Shown: positions 1 to 11,567, counted from the first letter of the stretch. The stretch: DNA of 64,000 nt from Edwardsiella anguillarum ET080813 (GCF_000264765.2 NZ_CP006664.1:3570350-3634349); one strand, 5' to 3'. Notes: a model not told the origin generated them from the sequence alone. Made by a program: numbers and translations.

Positions 1-175
1 CCTGCTTGCCGTGGCCGACGGCCCGTGCCACGGTACCGAAGGCGGCGGTGCTTTTCCCCTTACCGTTGCCGGTAAAAATTATGATGATGCCGCGCTCCTC
101 GCGGGCGGCGGCGATGCGTGCATCCACTTTGTCCTTCAGACGCTGCTGGCGCTGCTGATGGCGTTGCCGATCCAT
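1..175 (-). CDS. btuR: Cob(I)alamin adenosyltransferase, N-terminal part (runs off left edge)
   Basis: Partial gene reading leftward out of the window. The first 58 codons encode a basic, Gln/Arg-rich start (MDRQRHQQRQQRLKDKVDAR) followed by a P-loop of the form FTGNGKGKSTAAFGT, which is the ATP-binding signature of BtuR/CobA/CobO adenosyltransferases. The family transfers the 5'-deoxyadenosyl group of ATP to cob(I)alamin or cobyrinic acid diamide to make coenzyme B12 forms, in the cytosol. The ATG at 175 is preceded by GGAGA at good spacing. It lies 50 bp downstream of yciK on the same strand, the same order as in E. coli, so the two probably share a transcript. The C-terminal two thirds are outside the window. 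Confidence 0.93.
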   Translation of the reverse strand, partial: MDRQRHQQRQQRLKDKVDARIAAAREERGIIIIFTGNGKGKSTAAFGTVARAVGHGKQ

Positions 176-225
176 GATTTTCTCCTGCAGAGCGCGGCGC
201 TTGCGCCGCGCGTCATGTCGATGGG

Positions 226-990
226 TTAACCGGCTGTCCCGGGGCGCCGCCCCGGCTGGGCATCCAGGCTGCGCCCATTTTCCCCCAGGCTGTCGTCTCC
301 CATCAGATAGAGATACAGCGGCATAATCTGCGCCGGAGTGCGCAGCGTCTGCGGATCTTCGCCGGGAAATGCGCTGGCTCGCATCGCGGTACGCGTGGCG
401 CCCGGGTTAATCGCGTTGACCCGTATCGCGCTGCCCGCCAGCTCCTGGGCCCATACCTGCATCAGTCCTTCGGTTGCGAACTTGGAGACCGCATAGGCGC
501 CCCAGCCGGCACGCCCTGCTCGTCCGACGCTGGAGCTGGTGAAGATTATCGAGGCTCGCTCGGCTCGCCGCAGCAGCGGCAGCAGATCGCGAGTCAACAG
601 AAATGCGGCGTTAAGGTTGACCTGCATCACGCTCTGCCACTCGCTATAGGCCTGCTGCGCCAGCGGTGTGATGCTGCCGAGCAGACCGGCGCAGTGGAGC
701 AGACCATCCAGATGACCGAATCGCCGGGCGAGATCGTCCGCCAGCGCCTGGCTCTGCGCCGGTGACAGCGTCATCAGATCACAGCAGAGGACGTGGGGGC
801 TCGGGGCGCCATCGGTGATGATCTGGCGGCTGACGGCGCCCAATCGCCCGGCGTCGCGACCTAGCAGGATCAGCCGTGCGCCGTGGCGGGCGTAGCTCAG
901 GGCCGCCTCGCGGCCAATGCCGGCGCTGGCGCCGGTGACCAGAATAGTGCGGCCCTGTAACAGGGCTGCGGGGGCTTGATATTGCACCAT
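226..990 (-). CDS. yciK: YciK-type short-chain dehydrogenase/reductase
   Basis: 254-residue SDR-family oxidoreductase, the usual length for YciK. The Rossmann nucleotide-binding motif TGASAGIG lies near residue 20, the catalytic Ser in FTSSSVGR and the YxxxK pair in GAYAVSKFA. Sequence and neighbourhood (btuR downstream, sohB divergent upstream) match E. coli YciK throughout, including the NPGATRTAMRASAFPGEDP segment. The physiological substrate of this family is not established; NAD(P)H dependence follows from the fold. The ATG at 990 gives an N-terminus that aligns with E. coli. Probably cotranscribed with btuR. Confidence 0.93.
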   Translation of the reverse strand: MVQYQAPAALLQGRTILVTGASAGIGREAALSYARHGARLILLGRDAGRLGAVSRQIITDGAPSPHVLCCDLMTLSPAQSQALADDLARRFGHLDGLLHCAGLLGSITPLAQQAYSEWQSVMQVNLNAAFLLTRDLLPLLRRAERASIIFTSSSVGRAGRAGWGAYAVSKFATEGLMQVWAQELAGSAIRVNAINPGATRTAMRASAFPGEDPQTLRTPAQIMPLYLYLMGDDSLGENGRSLDAQPGRRPGTAG

Positions 991-1200
991 AACACTCCCA
1001 AAGCGTTCGCGTAGGGGGGAAATTCTCCGAGGGCAGATCTATAGCCCGTCGCCTGCGCCCCGGTCAACGGGAATATGACGAATGGCGTCATACTGGCGGT
1101 TTTACCGCCGGTTTACCTGACAACGCTTGAAATTTTGTGACATGGCCTTAGGCTGTCTGACGCAGGGCTATCGCCTCCGGAGATGAGGAGGCCTTGGCCG

Positions 1201-1215
1201 ATGGCATTAACATAA
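1201..1215 (+). promoter_or_regulatory. Possible start-stop leader (ATG + 3 codons) ahead of sohB
   Basis: The strongest Shine-Dalgarno in this gap (AGGAGG, 1186-1191) sits 9 nt before an ATG at 1201 that opens a four-codon frame (MALT) ending in TAA at 1213-1215. The conserved sohB start lies about 20 nt further on in another frame. This could load ribosomes for reinitiation at sohB, or be coincidence. Confidence 0.25.
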
Positions 1216-1235
1216 CGAGCAACAAGGCGGTGAGT

Positions 1236-2282
1236 GTGGAGTGGTTATCTTTATATAGCCTGTTTTTGGCCAAGGCGGCGACGCTGGTCGTGGTCGCTGC
1301 GGCGGTTGTATTACTGGTGGTTGGACTGCGCCAGCGTCAGGGTAACGGCGGCGGAGAGCTGCTGCTGACGGACTTGGGCGAACAGTACCGAACCATGCAG
1401 CGCAGCATGCGCAGCGCTCGCCTGCAGGGGGCTGCGCTGAAGCAGTGGCGCCGTCTACAGAAGAAGGTGGCCAAGGCAGAGGAGAAACAGCGTAAGTCAG
1501 AGGCGCGCGGCGGCCTGCTGGCGGCAGAGAAGCCCTGCGTCTATGTGCTCGACTTTGCCGGCAGCATGGATGCTCGCGAGGTGGGTTCGCTGCGCGAGGA
1601 GATCAGCGCGGTGCTGGCGGTGGCCGGTCCGCAGGATAGCGTACTGCTGCGTCTGGAAAGTCCGGGAGGCGTAGTGCACGGCTACGGCCTGGCTGCCTCG
1701 CAGTTAAAGCGTCTGCGTCAGGCCGGGGTGCGCCTGACGGTGGCGGTCGATAAGGTAGCGGCCAGCGGCGGCTATATGATGGCCTGCGTCGCCGATCGTA
1801 TTGTGGCGGCGCCGTTCGCTATTATCGGCTCCATTGGGGTTGTGGCCCAAATCCCCAACTTTAATCGCTGGCTGAAGAAAAACGATGTCGACGTGGAGCT
1901 GCATACCGCCGGCGAGTTTAAGCGTACGCTGACGCTGTTTGGCGAGAATACCGATGCCGGTCGGGAAAAGTTCTGTCAGGAGCTGGATGAAACCCACCTG
2001 CTGTTCAAGCAGTTTGTGCAGCGTCAGCGCCCGTCGCTGGACGTGGATAGCGTGGCGACCGGCGAGCACTGGTACGGCGAGCAGGCGCTGGAGAAGGGGC
2101 TGGTGGATGCGCTGAGCACCAGTGACGATCTGCTGATCGCGGAGATGGAGCAGGCCGACGTGATCGGCGTGCGCTACGTGCGCCGTAAGGGGCTCATGGC
2201 CCGAATGGGCATGGCGGCGGCGCAGGGGGCCGATACGCTGCTGCTGCGCTGGTGGCAACGCAGCCAGCGCCCGCTGCCCTAA
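1236..2282 (+). CDS. sohB: Inner-membrane S49 family peptidase SohB
   Basis: S49 (SppA-type) serine protease anchored by one N-terminal membrane helix (LAKAATLVVVAAAVVLLVVG), with a charged linker and a peptidase domain from about residue 95. The nucleophile Ser lies in KVAASGGYMMAC and the general-base Lys in TAGEFKRTLT; both flanking regions are nearly identical to E. coli SohB. The GTG at 1236 is chosen because the product then begins VEWLSLYSLFLAK, aligning with E. coli MELLSEYGLFLAK, with AAGG about 8 nt upstream. In-frame TTG at 1194 and GTG at 1230 are alternatives. About 348 residues. SohB is known as a multicopy suppressor of degP (htrA) loss. Transcribed divergently from yciK. Confidence 0.92.
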   Translation: MEWLSLYSLFLAKAATLVVVAAAVVLLVVGLRQRQGNGGGELLLTDLGEQYRTMQRSMRSARLQGAALKQWRRLQKKVAKAEEKQRKSEARGGLLAAEKPCVYVLDFAGSMDAREVGSLREEISAVLAVAGPQDSVLLRLESPGGVVHGYGLAASQLKRLRQAGVRLTVAVDKVAASGGYMMACVADRIVAAPFAIIGSIGVVAQIPNFNRWLKKNDVDVELHTAGEFKRTLTLFGENTDAGREKFCQELDETHLLFKQFVQRQRPSLDVDSVATGEHWYGEQALEKGLVDALSTSDDLLIAEMEQADVIGVRYVRRKGLMARMGMAAAQGADTLLLRWWQRSQRPLP

Positions 2283-2289
2283 GGAAAAC

Positions 2290-2319
2290 GCGAAGGACGC
2301 GTGTCGTCGCGTCCTTCGC
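2290..2319. terminator. Hairpin between convergent sohB and yciN
   Basis: Perfect 11-bp stem (GCGAAGGACGC / GCGTCCTTCGC) with an 8-nt loop, directly after the sohB stop. There is no strong U-tract on either side, but the position between converging genes fits a bidirectional terminator. Confidence 0.6.
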
Positions 2320-2348
2320 AGTATCCGGCGCATGCAGGGTGGCCAGCG

Positions 2349-2600
2349 TCAGTCGACCAGGTGGTATTTCTCTGACAGCCTGTGGGCCAGATGCTTAAAC
2401 ATGTTGAAGGCCGCGGTGCTCTTCGGCGTCGGCAGGCCGTCTTCATCCAGAAAAAACTCGCCGCGGAAAACCAGCACGTTGCCTTTCTGTTCGACGTCGG
2501 TTGCGACCATACCTTTCATATAATCTTCATGATCGCGGATGATCTGGTTGGCTTCGGCCAGCAGCTGTTCACGTGTGATGGGGGTGGTTTCACTGAACAT
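2349..2600 (-). CDS. yciN: YciN family small protein (DUF2498)
   Basis: 83-residue cytosolic protein of unknown biochemical function. It matches E. coli YciN in length and along its whole sequence, ending in the conserved [23 protein letters not shown] block. No signal peptide or membrane segment. It lies between sohB and topA exactly as in E. coli, transcribed away from topA. The ATG at 2600 is preceded by GGAGAGA. Confidence 0.93.
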   Translation of the reverse strand: MFSETTPITREQLLAEANQIIRDHEDYMKGMVATDVEQKGNVLVFRGEFFLDEDGLPTPKSTAAFNMFKHLAHRLSEKYHLVD

Positions 2601-2999
2601 TTTCTCTCTCCAACTGTTACTTTTCCACTATTTTACCCTGTCTTCCCCCCAGGGCAAAGAGGGGGACACGCGAGGTGAAAATTGGTAAAAATGTGCGGCG
2701 CGTGCTAATTAAGTTGCGTGGCGCTGGCGATCGGGTAGAGTGAGGCACTTCTTGATCCGTACGGAATCTATTGTTTACACTCTGCGCGCGTCGGCTAATC
2801 TGCCGCGGAGCGTGTGGGCGAAATATTGCGATAGATCAGTAAATTGTGGAGCACTTGCGCAACGATAGCGCGTTTGGACACAATTGCCTTGACCTCTACG
2901 GCGCCTGTCGCAATATACAAAAGAGTTCTATACAGTGCCGGCTTAATGGCGAATTAAAGGCTTCTGGCAACAGAAGGATGCATTCAGGTAAAGAGAATT
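2601..2999. other. Intergenic region with the topA (and yciN) promoters
   Basis: About 400 bp separating divergent yciN and topA. No open frame with family features. It must carry the topA promoters, which in E. coli are several and supercoiling-sensitive; I could not assign individual -35/-10 pairs with confidence. AAAGAGA upstream of 3000 is the topA ribosome-binding site. Confidence 0.5.
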
Positions 3000-5600
3000 A
3001 TGGGTAAAGCTCTCGTTATAGTTGAGTCCCCGGCAAAGGCCAAAACCATAAATAAGTATCTCGGCAATGACTACGTGGTGAAGTCCAGCGTCGGTCATAT
3101 CCGCGATCTGCCGACCAGTGGCTCAGCCAGTAAGAAGGGCGCGGCCTCGACCGACGATAAAGCGAAGACGAAGGCCAAAAAGAATGAGCGCGATGCGTTG
3201 GTCAATCGTATGGGGGTCGACCCCTATCACGGCTGGCAGGCGCATTACGAAGTTCTGCCGGGCAAAGAGAAGGTGGTGTCTGAGCTAAAGTCCCTGGCCG
3301 AGAAAGCCGATCACATTTATCTGGCAACCGACCTTGACCGCGAAGGAGAGGCCATCGCATGGCATCTGCGCGAGGTGATCGGCGGTGATGACAGCCGCTA
3401 CAGTCGCGTGGTGTTTAACGAAATTACCAAAAACGCCATTCAGCAGGCATTCAGTCAGCCCGGTGAACTGAATATCGATCGGGTCAACGCCCAGCAGGCG
3501 CGCCGTTTCATGGATCGCGTGGTGGGCTATATGGTGTCGCCGCTGCTGTGGAAAAAGGTCGCTCGCGGCCTCTCGGCCGGCCGAGTCCAGTCCGTCGCCG
3601 TACGGTTGATCGTTGAGCGGGAGCGTGAAATCAAGGCCTTCGTGCCGGAAGAGTATTGGGAGCTGCGGGCCGATCTCGCCGTTGGCGCAGAGGTCAGCTT
3701 CCAGGCTCAGGTGACCCACTGCAACGATAAACCGTTTAAGCCGGTCAACGCCGCCCAGAGTCAGGCGGCCGTTGCCGCGCTGGAGCACGCCCGCTTCGCG
3801 GTGCGCGAGCGCGAGGACAAGCCGACCAGCAGCAAGCCGTCGGCACCCTTTATCACCTCGACCCTGCAGCAGGCGGCCAGTACCCGCCTTGGCTTTGGGG
3901 TGAAGAAAACCATGATGATGGCCCAGCGTCTGTATGAGGCAGGGTACATTACCTATATGCGTACCGACTCGACCAACCTGAGCCAGGACGCCCTGAATAT
4001 GGTGCGGGGCTATATCGGCGATAATTTTGGCGCGGAGTACCTGCCGGCGGAGGCCAACGTCTACGCCAGCAAGGATAATTCCCAAGAGGCTCACGAGGCG
4101 ATTCGCCCATCGGACGTCAGCGTGCTGGCCGACGATCTCAAGGGGATGGAGGCCGATGCGCTGAAGCTGTATCAGCTGATCTGGCGCCAGTTCGTCGCCT
4201 GCCAGATGACGGCGGCCAAGTATGATGCCACGACCATTACTGTACAGGCCGCGGATTATACCCTGAAGGCGCGCGGGCGTACTCTGCGCTTTGATGGCTG
4301 GACCCGGGTGCTGCCACAGCTGCGTAAGGGCGATGAGGATCGCGCCCTGCCGGCGGTGGAGAGCGGGCGGGCGCTGGATTTGCTGCAGCTGCAGCCCAGC
4401 CAGCACTTTACCAAGCCTCCGGCCCGATTCAGCGAAGCCTCGCTGGTGCGAGAGCTGGAGAAGCGCGGCATCGGCCGCCCGTCGACCTATGCGGCGATTA
4501 TCTCGACGATCCAGGATCGCGGCTATGTGCGCACCGATAACCGTCGCTTCTACGCGGAAAAGATGGGGGAGATCGTGACTGATCGCCTGGAAGAGAACTT
4601 CCGCGAGCTGATGAGCTATGACTTTACCGCGCACATGGAAGATGGCCTGGATCGCGTCGCCAGCGCTCAGGCAGACTGGAAAGTGATGCTTGACGGCTTT
4701 TTCAGCGACTTCAGCCAACAGCTGGAGGTGGCGGAGAAGCCGCCGGAAGAGGGGGGGATGCGTCCCAACCCGATGGTGCTGACCAGCATCGCCTGTCCGA
4801 CCTGTGAGCGACAGATGGGGATCCGCACCGCCAGCACCGGGGTATTCCTGGGGTGCTCTGGTTATGCGCTACCGCCCAAAGAGCGCTGTAAAACCACCAT
4901 CAATCTGGTGCCAGAAGCCGAGGTGCTTAACGTGTTGGAGGGCGATGATGCGGAAACCAACGCTCTGCGCGCGAAGCGACGCTGCCCGAAATGCGGTACG
5001 GCGATGGACAGCTACCTGATCGATAACCACCGTAAGCTGCATGTGTGCGGCAATAACCCCGCCTGCGATGGCTATGAGGTGGAAGAGGGCGAGTTTCGTA
5101 TCAAGGGGTATGACGGCCCGATCGTGGAGTGCGATAAGTGCGGCGCCGAAATGCATCTGAAGATGGGGCGCTTTGGTAAGTATATGGGATGCACCAACGA
5201 AGCCTGTAAAAACACCCGTAAGATCCTGCGTAACGGTGAGGTCGCGCCGCCAAAGGAGGATCCTGTGCCGCTGCCGGAGCTGGCGTGTGAGAAGTCAGAT
5301 GCCTATTTCGTGCTGCGTGACGGCGCCGCGGGGGTGTTTCTGGCCGCCAATACCTTCCCTAAATCACGAGAAACCCGTGCCCCGCTGGTGGAGGAGCTGT
5401 ATCGCTTCCGCGATCGTCTGCCGGAAAAACTGCGCTATCTGGCGGAGGCTCCGCAGCAGGATGCCCAGGGCAATGCTACGCTGGTGCGCTTTAGCCGGAA
5501 AACCAAGCAGCAGTACGTTTCCAGCGAGAAGGACGGTAAGGCGACGGGCTGGACCGCGTTCTTTATCGATGGAAAGTGGGTCGTATCAGAGAAAAAGTAA
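3000..5600 (+). CDS. topA: DNA topoisomerase I
   Basis: Type IA topoisomerase of 866 residues, the normal enterobacterial length, relaxing negative supercoils by transient single-strand cleavage. The N-terminal TOPRIM domain begins [16 protein letters not shown] and carries the metal-binding DxDxE motif in [15 protein letters not shown]. The catalytic tyrosine is residue 319 (codon 3954-3956) in [11 protein letters not shown]. The C-terminal third has three four-cysteine zinc-ribbon motifs (beginning [18 protein letters not shown] and CDKCGAEMH) followed by the zinc-free C-terminal DNA-binding region. Neighbours yciN and cysB are conserved. Essential or near-essential in related bacteria. Confidence 0.98.
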   Translation: MGKALVIVESPAKAKTINKYLGNDYVVKSSVGHIRDLPTSGSASKKGAASTDDKAKTKAKKNERDALVNRMGVDPYHGWQAHYEVLPGKEKVVSELKSLAEKADHIYLATDLDREGEAIAWHLREVIGGDDSRYSRVVFNEITKNAIQQAFSQPGELNIDRVNAQQARRFMDRVVGYMVSPLLWKKVARGLSAGRVQSVAVRLIVEREREIKAFVPEEYWELRADLAVGAEVSFQAQVTHCNDKPFKPVNAAQSQAAVAALEHARFAVREREDKPTSSKPSAPFITSTLQQAASTRLGFGVKKTMMMAQRLYEAGYITYMRTDSTNLSQDALNMVRGYIGDNFGAEYLPAEANVYASKDNSQEAHEAIRPSDVSVLADDLKGMEADALKLYQLIWRQFVACQMTAAKYDATTITVQAADYTLKARGRTLRFDGWTRVLPQLRKGDEDRALPAVESGRALDLLQLQPSQHFTKPPARFSEASLVRELEKRGIGRPSTYAAIISTIQDRGYVRTDNRRFYAEKMGEIVTDRLEENFRELMSYDFTAHMEDGLDRVASAQADWKVMLDGFFSDFSQQLEVAEKPPEEGGMRPNPMVLTSIACPTCERQMGIRTASTGVFLGCSGYALPPKERCKTTINLVPEAEVLNVLEGDDAETNALRAKRRCPKCGTAMDSYLIDNHRKLHVCGNNPACDGYEVEEGEFRIKGYDGPIVECDKCGAEMHLKMGRFGKYMGCTNEACKNTRKILRNGEVAPPKEDPVPLPELACEKSDAYFVLRDGAAGVFLAANTFPKSRETRAPLVEELYRFRDRLPEKLRYLAEAPQQDAQGNATLVRFSRKTKQQYVSSEKDGKATGWTAFFIDGKWVVSEKK

Positions 5601-5620
5601 TCCCGTAGGGAGATGCTTCT

Positions 5621-5646
5621 ATGCCGGCCTTTGGGCCGGCATTTTT
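5621..5646 (+). terminator. topA Rho-independent terminator
   Basis: Stem ATGCCGGCC / GGCCGGCAT with a 4-nt loop followed by a T-run, 20 bp after the topA stop. Confidence 0.85.
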
Positions 5647-5793
5647 ATGGGGCTCATCGGGCCGAGCAATAACAAGTGCTATTGCTTTGTTATCTGTTTA
5701 TACGTTCAGTAACATAATGATATAGTGGTTATATTAAATCCGTTTTCCGGTTTTTAATGTTATTTGCATGCCATGCGTCGCAATAACCAATAA

Positions 5794-6789
<996 letters not shown>

Positions 6790-6800
6790 TCGGCGCATTC

Positions 6801-6861
6801 GACGTCCGTTGCCGTCTTTGCTGCGGACGTCGCGCAGTGCAACGACGTCGGGTATTTTTTT
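6801..6861 (+). terminator. Possible cysB terminator
   Basis: An 8-bp stem GACGTCCG (6801-6808) / CGGACGTC (6824-6831), 12 bp after the cysB stop, followed some 20 nt later by a T7 run. The distance between stem and T-run makes this a weak terminator call. Confidence 0.4.
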
Positions 6862-6911
6862 ATCCGTTGCCTTTCCTCTGTGGCCCTGTCTGCTCACGCT
6901 GCAGGCTTATT

Positions 6912-6961
6912 GGTATGCGATAGGTGATATAAGCTGCACTGGTATCAGATAGGTCATATAA
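6912..6961. repeat. Two imperfect 21-bp direct repeats, 29-bp period
   Basis: GGTATGCGATAGGTGATATAA (6912-6932) recurs as GGTATCAGATAGGTCATATAA (6941-6961), 18 of 21 bases matching. They lie in the long non-coding gap between cysB and yobF. The spacing of nearly three helical turns would put a bound protein on about the same DNA face. Function unknown. Confidence 0.6.
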
Positions 6962-7255
6962 ACAGCGGCGCGCAGAGACATTCTCCCCTTTGACGTTCGC
7001 TACATCGCCGGCGCAGGCTGGCGACAAATTACCCTTTTTTCAGAATAATTATATAAATAATTATCCTGTAAGAATATATCGATTTTAATCAACACCTTAT
7101 CAATAAGTACTGTGAGTGATATCACGACATGGCATGGGGCTATGGGGCTGAGCGATCTATTTGGCACTTTTTTTGAAAAGCGCTAAAAAAACAATTTGTA
7201 GTATGAATAATATGGCGCGATTGGCCTAAAGTCAGGATGCTATCGGCTCAAAATG

Positions 7256-7261
7256 TATAAT
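7256..7261 (+). promoter_or_regulatory. Candidate -10 element upstream of yobF-cspC
   Basis: A consensus TATAAT within the AT-rich 6965-7310 stretch. No convincing -35 hexamer at standard spacing was found, so this is only a candidate start for the long yobF-cspC leader. Confidence 0.35.
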
Positions 7262-7344
7262 ACATCGCATTTTAAACTTATTATTTCGCTTTTTTCGCGG
7301 ATAAGAGGATGACGAATGCGTCAGAATAGCGTAAAAAGGAGGAC

Positions 7345-7494
7345 ATGAGAGTCAAGGAAAACCAAAGGGTGAGTGCTGGAAAAATGAACGCCGCTGCGGC
7401 AGCAGAAAACGCTACGCATGGCAACTTATTTCAGCATAAACATGACCAGTTTTCCGCCGACCGTTTTATTTCTGTGCGACATGTCGTTCACTGA
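7345..7494 (+). CDS. Possible 49-residue small protein upstream of yobF
   Basis: Open frame of 49 codons starting MRVKENQRVSAGKMN and ending SVRHVVH. It is preceded by a perfect AGGAGG (7337-7342), but only 2 nt separate this from the ATG, which is tight. I recognise no family. There is an alanine run at residues 16-20, and no signal peptide or membrane helix. It is collinear with yobF-cspC and ends 72 bp before yobF, so it would sit in the same leader transcript. Real gene or translated leader both remain possible. Confidence 0.35.
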   Translation: MRVKENQRVSAGKMNAAAAAENATHGNLFQHKHDQFSADRFISVRHVVH

Positions 7495-7566
7495 ATAAAA
7501 ATGGCTTGCCATTGAATTGAGAGTATGTGATAACGCATTGGAGTAAAACGAGGTACAGTTCTGTCT

Positions 7567-7683
7567 ATGTGTGGCATTTTCAGTAAAGAAGTTCCGAGTA
7601 AAAACGTTTGCGTTGCTTACTACTTCTCTGCCGAACCTTATCTTAGTGCCTCAAGCAGTAACGACTCTAGTTTGTCTGTGTAA
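7567..7683 (+). CDS. yobF: YobF small protein (DUF2627)
   Basis: 38-residue protein beginning [20 protein letters not shown], an obvious homologue of E. coli YobF (MCGIFSKEV...YRFSAEPYIGAS). In E. coli yobF is cotranscribed with cspC and its product accumulates under stress; its molecular role is not known. Here the stop at 7681-7683 is 41 bp before cspC, keeping the operon arrangement. The product is shorter than the E. coli one, which continues about nine residues further. Confidence 0.85.
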   Translation: MCGIFSKEVPSKNVCVAYYFSAEPYLSASSSNDSSLSV

Positions 7684-7724
7684 CGCCCTCGGGCGGTTTA
7701 ATCAATAGTAAGGAAATACGTAAG

Positions 7725-7934
7725 ATGGCTAAGATCAAAGGTCAAGTGAAGTGGTTCAACGAAGCGAAGGGTTTCGGTTTCATCACCCCGGCTGACGGCA
7801 GCAAGGACGTGTTCGTTCACTTCTCTGCAATCCAGGGCAACGGTTTCAAAACTCTGGCTGAAGGTCAGCACGTAGAGTTCGAAATCCAGGATGGCCAGAA
7901 AGGCCCGTCTGCTGTTAACGTAACTGCTATCTAA
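7725..7934 (+). CDS. cspC: Cold-shock-family RNA chaperone CspC
   Basis: 69-residue single cold-shock domain with both RNP motifs ([22 protein letters not shown]), differing from E. coli CspC at only a few positions. CspC/CspE proteins bind single-stranded RNA, destabilise secondary structure and help stabilise stress mRNAs such as rpoS; CspC is expressed constitutively rather than cold-induced. AAGGAA precedes the ATG. It follows yobF and ends in a strong terminator. Confidence 0.96.
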   Translation: MAKIKGQVKWFNEAKGFGFITPADGSKDVFVHFSAIQGNGFKTLAEGQHVEFEIQDGQKGPSAVNVTAI

Positions 7935-7953
7935 GTTAGCTGCGTTAGTGGTT

Positions 7954-7980
7954 AAAAACCCGCCGCCGGCGGGTTTTTTT
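7954..7980 (+). terminator. cspC Rho-independent terminator
   Basis: AAAAACCCGCC-GCC-GGCGGGTTTTTTT, a GC stem extended by A/T pairing and closed by T7, 20 bp after the cspC stop. Confidence 0.92.
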
Positions 7981-8119
7981 ATGCCCGTTGCCAGCCTGGG
8001 CACCGATGCTCCGCGCGCTTGCCTTGCGCCTGGCACCGTCGCCCCTGATAATACCCGTCCTGTGTTGCGTCCGTCCCCATCGCCGGCGGCGCGATTCCTC
8101 CACGATAAGAGTAAACGCC

Positions 8120-8923
8120 ATGCCGTACCAATGTCCCCTGTGCCACTCACCGCTGTGCCACGATGCGCACCAGTGGTGCTGCGTTAACAACCATCGCTTT
8201 GACTGCGCTAAAGAGGGATATGTCAATCTGATGCCGGTGCAGTTTAAACACTCGCGTCAGCCAGGCGACAGCAGTGAGATGATGCAGGCCCGCAGGGCCT
8301 TTTTGCAGGCGGACCATTACCTGCCGCTGCGCGACGCCGTACAGGGCCTGCTAGCGCGTTATTTACCCGGTGACGGCTGTAACGTCCTGGACATCGGCTG
8401 TGGCGAGGGGTATTACACCGCCCACTGGGTCGGTGTGCGGGGGGCGCAGGTCTATGGACTGGATATCGCCAAGGTGGCCATTCGCTATGCGGCGCGGCGC
8501 TATCCGCAGGTTCACTTCTGCGTGGCGTCCAGTCTGCGCCTGCCGTTCGCCGATGCCAGCATCGGCGGTGTGGTACGCATCTACGCGCCGTGCAATGCTC
8601 AGGAGCTGGCGCGAGTGGTGGTGACGGGCGGCTGTCTGGTGACCGTGACGCCGGCGGAACGCCATCTGTATCAGATGAAAGCGTTGGTCTACCCCGAGGT
8701 GCATCTGCATGCGCAGAAGGCGGAGACGCTGCCGGGCTTTACCCTGGTCGATCGCCAGCGCCTGGGCTATGCCATGACACTGAACGGGAGCGAGGCGGCC
8801 GCGTTGCTGCAGATGACGCCCTTTGCCTGGCGGGCGCCGCAGGGGGTTGCAGAGGCGCTGCAGGCGCGCGCGGCGTTTGAGTGTGAGACTGACTTCCTGA
8901 TCCGGGTTTACCGCCGCGACTGA
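8120..8923 (+). CDS. rlmA: 23S rRNA (guanine745-N1)-methyltransferase
   Basis: 267-residue RlmA (RrmA). The N-terminal zinc-binding module has four ligands visible (YQCPLCHSPL ... CCVNNHRFDC), followed by a class I SAM-dependent methyltransferase domain with motif I LDIGCGEGYYTA. Sequence follows E. coli RlmA throughout (AKEGYVNLMPVQ, MMQARRAFL, LLQMTPFAWRA). The enzyme methylates G745 in helix 35 of 23S rRNA. The ATG at 8120 (MPYQCPLC) is chosen by alignment; the frame stays open upstream to 7988 but that stretch is not conserved. Next to yobD and manXYZ as in E. coli, but mntP, which lies between rlmA and yobD in E. coli, is absent. Confidence 0.94.
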   Translation: MPYQCPLCHSPLCHDAHQWCCVNNHRFDCAKEGYVNLMPVQFKHSRQPGDSSEMMQARRAFLQADHYLPLRDAVQGLLARYLPGDGCNVLDIGCGEGYYTAHWVGVRGAQVYGLDIAKVAIRYAARRYPQVHFCVASSLRLPFADASIGGVVRIYAPCNAQELARVVVTGGCLVTVTPAERHLYQMKALVYPEVHLHAQKAETLPGFTLVDRQRLGYAMTLNGSEAAALLQMTPFAWRAPQGVAEALQARAAFECETDFLIRVYRRD

Positions 8924-8951
8924 GGCGGCGGCGGAGAGGGGGACGGCTTCC

Positions 8952-9422
8952 CTACGCGGGCTTCTGCTGGTGCTCCAGCATAAACTTAAAGATCTCGTCC
9001 AGCGAGTCTAGGTTGGCCACCTGGATCAGCAGACGCCGCTTTTCCAGGTCGATGACCAGAAAGCCATCTTCGGACAGGTTCATACCACGGATGCGGGCGT
9101 AGTCGATAAACACGTTGCCATAGTAGAACCCCTGCTGTTTAAACAGCAGCTTGGGCCAGCGCAGGTAAAAAGTGTAGATGGCGACCACCATGAGGGTCGC
9201 CAATAGCCAGGTGGTAAAGGGGGCGCCCTGATCGCTGATGTTGCGGTAGGCCAGGATCGCCAGCAGCCCGATAAAGATCAGGCTATCGGCCTTATTGCGC
9301 CGCTTCAGGTTCACCCGCAGCAGGGTCGCGCTGCGTTGGCGCGGCATAATGGCTTCGTCATAGATAGCGTACAGCAGAAACAGCACGATAAAGACCAACA
9401 GGGCGATATCGGTTAAAGACAT
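8952..9422 (-). CDS. yobD: YobD/DUF986 inner-membrane protein
   Basis: 156-residue membrane protein matching E. coli YobD (DUF986) in length, topology and sequence: an N-terminal helix ([20 protein letters not shown]), two central helices, and a C-terminal cytosolic region with [22 protein letters not shown]. Function unknown. The ATG at 9422 matches the E. coli start. It is the distal gene after manZ, separated from it by a hairpin at 9452-9479, and converges on rlmA with 28 bp between stops. Confidence 0.92.
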   Translation of the reverse strand: MSLTDIALLVFIVLFLLYAIYDEAIMPRQRSATLLRVNLKRRNKADSLIFIGLLAILAYRNISDQGAPFTTWLLATLMVVAIYTFYLRWPKLLFKQQGFYYGNVFIDYARIRGMNLSEDGFLVIDLEKRRLLIQVANLDSLDEIFKFMLEHQQKPA

Positions 9423-9451
9423 GAACAACTCCGCAGGCTGGGGGTAAAACG

Positions 9452-9479
9452 GCACCGGACGGCTTGGGCCGTCCGGTGC
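9452..9479 (-). terminator. manZ terminator or attenuator before yobD
   Basis: A perfect 12-bp GC-rich stem (GCACCGGACGGC / GCCGTCCGGTGC, loop TTGG) just after the manZ stop. On the minus strand it is followed by GTTTTACC. It probably terminates much of the man transcript. Confidence 0.75.
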
Positions 9480-9487
9480 TGGGGAGA

Positions 9488-10351
9488 TTACTGACCGAGC
9501 AGGCCGATCCAGTAACCGAAGATACCGATAAAGAAGAAGCCCACGATGATCCACAGGGCGTTCACCTTGCGGCGCAGCAGCCACATACAGCCAAAGGTCA
9601 GCAGCAGCGGCACCAGGCCCGGCATCAGCTGGTCCAGAATATTCTGGACCGTGGTGACGGTGGTGTGACCCTCTTGGTTGGTCACCTTGGAGACCACCAG
9701 CGGAATGTTGACGTGGGTCCACTTGTTGACCAAGGCCCCCATGACAAACAGGCCGAGGATAGACGCCCCTTCCGTCAGTTTCTGCAGGAAGCCGCCGCCC
9801 ATATCGGAAACGATATCGACCCCTTTCTTATAGCCGTAGGCGACGCCGTAGTAACGAACCAGCAGACGCACCAGGTTAAACAGCACGAAGAACAGGATCG
9901 GGCCCAGCAGGCTACCGGTCATTGCGATACCGGCGCCGAGGGCGGCGAAGACCGGACGGACGGTACCCCAGAAGATCGGGTCACCGACGCCGGCCAGCGG
10001 CCCCATCAGACCGACCTTGATACCGTTGATCGCGGCATCGTCGATCGGTGCGCCGTTGGCGCGCTCTTCTTCCATCGCCATGGTGACGCCGAGGACCGGC
10101 GCCGCGACGAACGGCTGGGTGTTAAAGAACTCCAGATGGCGACGGATCGCCTGGCGGCGCTCTTCGCTGTTCTCCGGGTACAGGCGACGGATCACTGGCA
10201 CCATGGAGAAACAGAAACCCAGCGCCTGCATACGTTCGAAGTTCCATGAGCCCTGGAAAAGGTTAGAGCGCAGGAATACACCGCGAATATCGCCGGCGGT
10301 CAGCCTCTTCTCACCCTGAGTCGGGGTTACAGATGAAGTCGTATCAACCAT
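9488..10351 (-). CDS. manZ: Mannose PTS membrane component EIID
   Basis: 287-residue EIID-Man subunit, close to the E. coli length. Segments such as [37 protein letters not shown] and [16 protein letters not shown] are essentially identical to E. coli ManZ. With ManY it forms the inner-membrane channel for mannose, glucose, glucosamine and related sugars, phosphorylated by ManX. The start at 10351 (MVDTT) has its own AAGGTGAG ribosome-binding site. An IS5 element lies between this gene and manY, so the gene is intact but cut off from the operon promoter by 1195 bp of antisense-oriented insertion sequence. Confidence 0.96.
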   Translation of the reverse strand: MVDTTSSVTPTQGEKRLTAGDIRGVFLRSNLFQGSWNFERMQALGFCFSMVPVIRRLYPENSEERRQAIRRHLEFFNTQPFVAAPVLGVTMAMEEERANGAPIDDAAINGIKVGLMGPLAGVGDPIFWGTVRPVFAALGAGIAMTGSLLGPILFFVLFNLVRLLVRYYGVAYGYKKGVDIVSDMGGGFLQKLTEGASILGLFVMGALVNKWTHVNIPLVVSKVTNQEGHTTVTTVQNILDQLMPGLVPLLLTFGCMWLLRRKVNALWIIVGFFFIGIFGYWIGLLGQ

Positions 10352-10372
10352 TTTTCTCACCTTCTCTCTTAG

Positions 10373-11567
<1,195 letters not shown>

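Noticed and set aside
3285..4718. A 477-codon open frame on the minus strand inside topA
   Set aside because: It is the shadow of a GC-rich, strongly biased gene; the plus strand encodes a complete topoisomerase I and the shadow has no family features.
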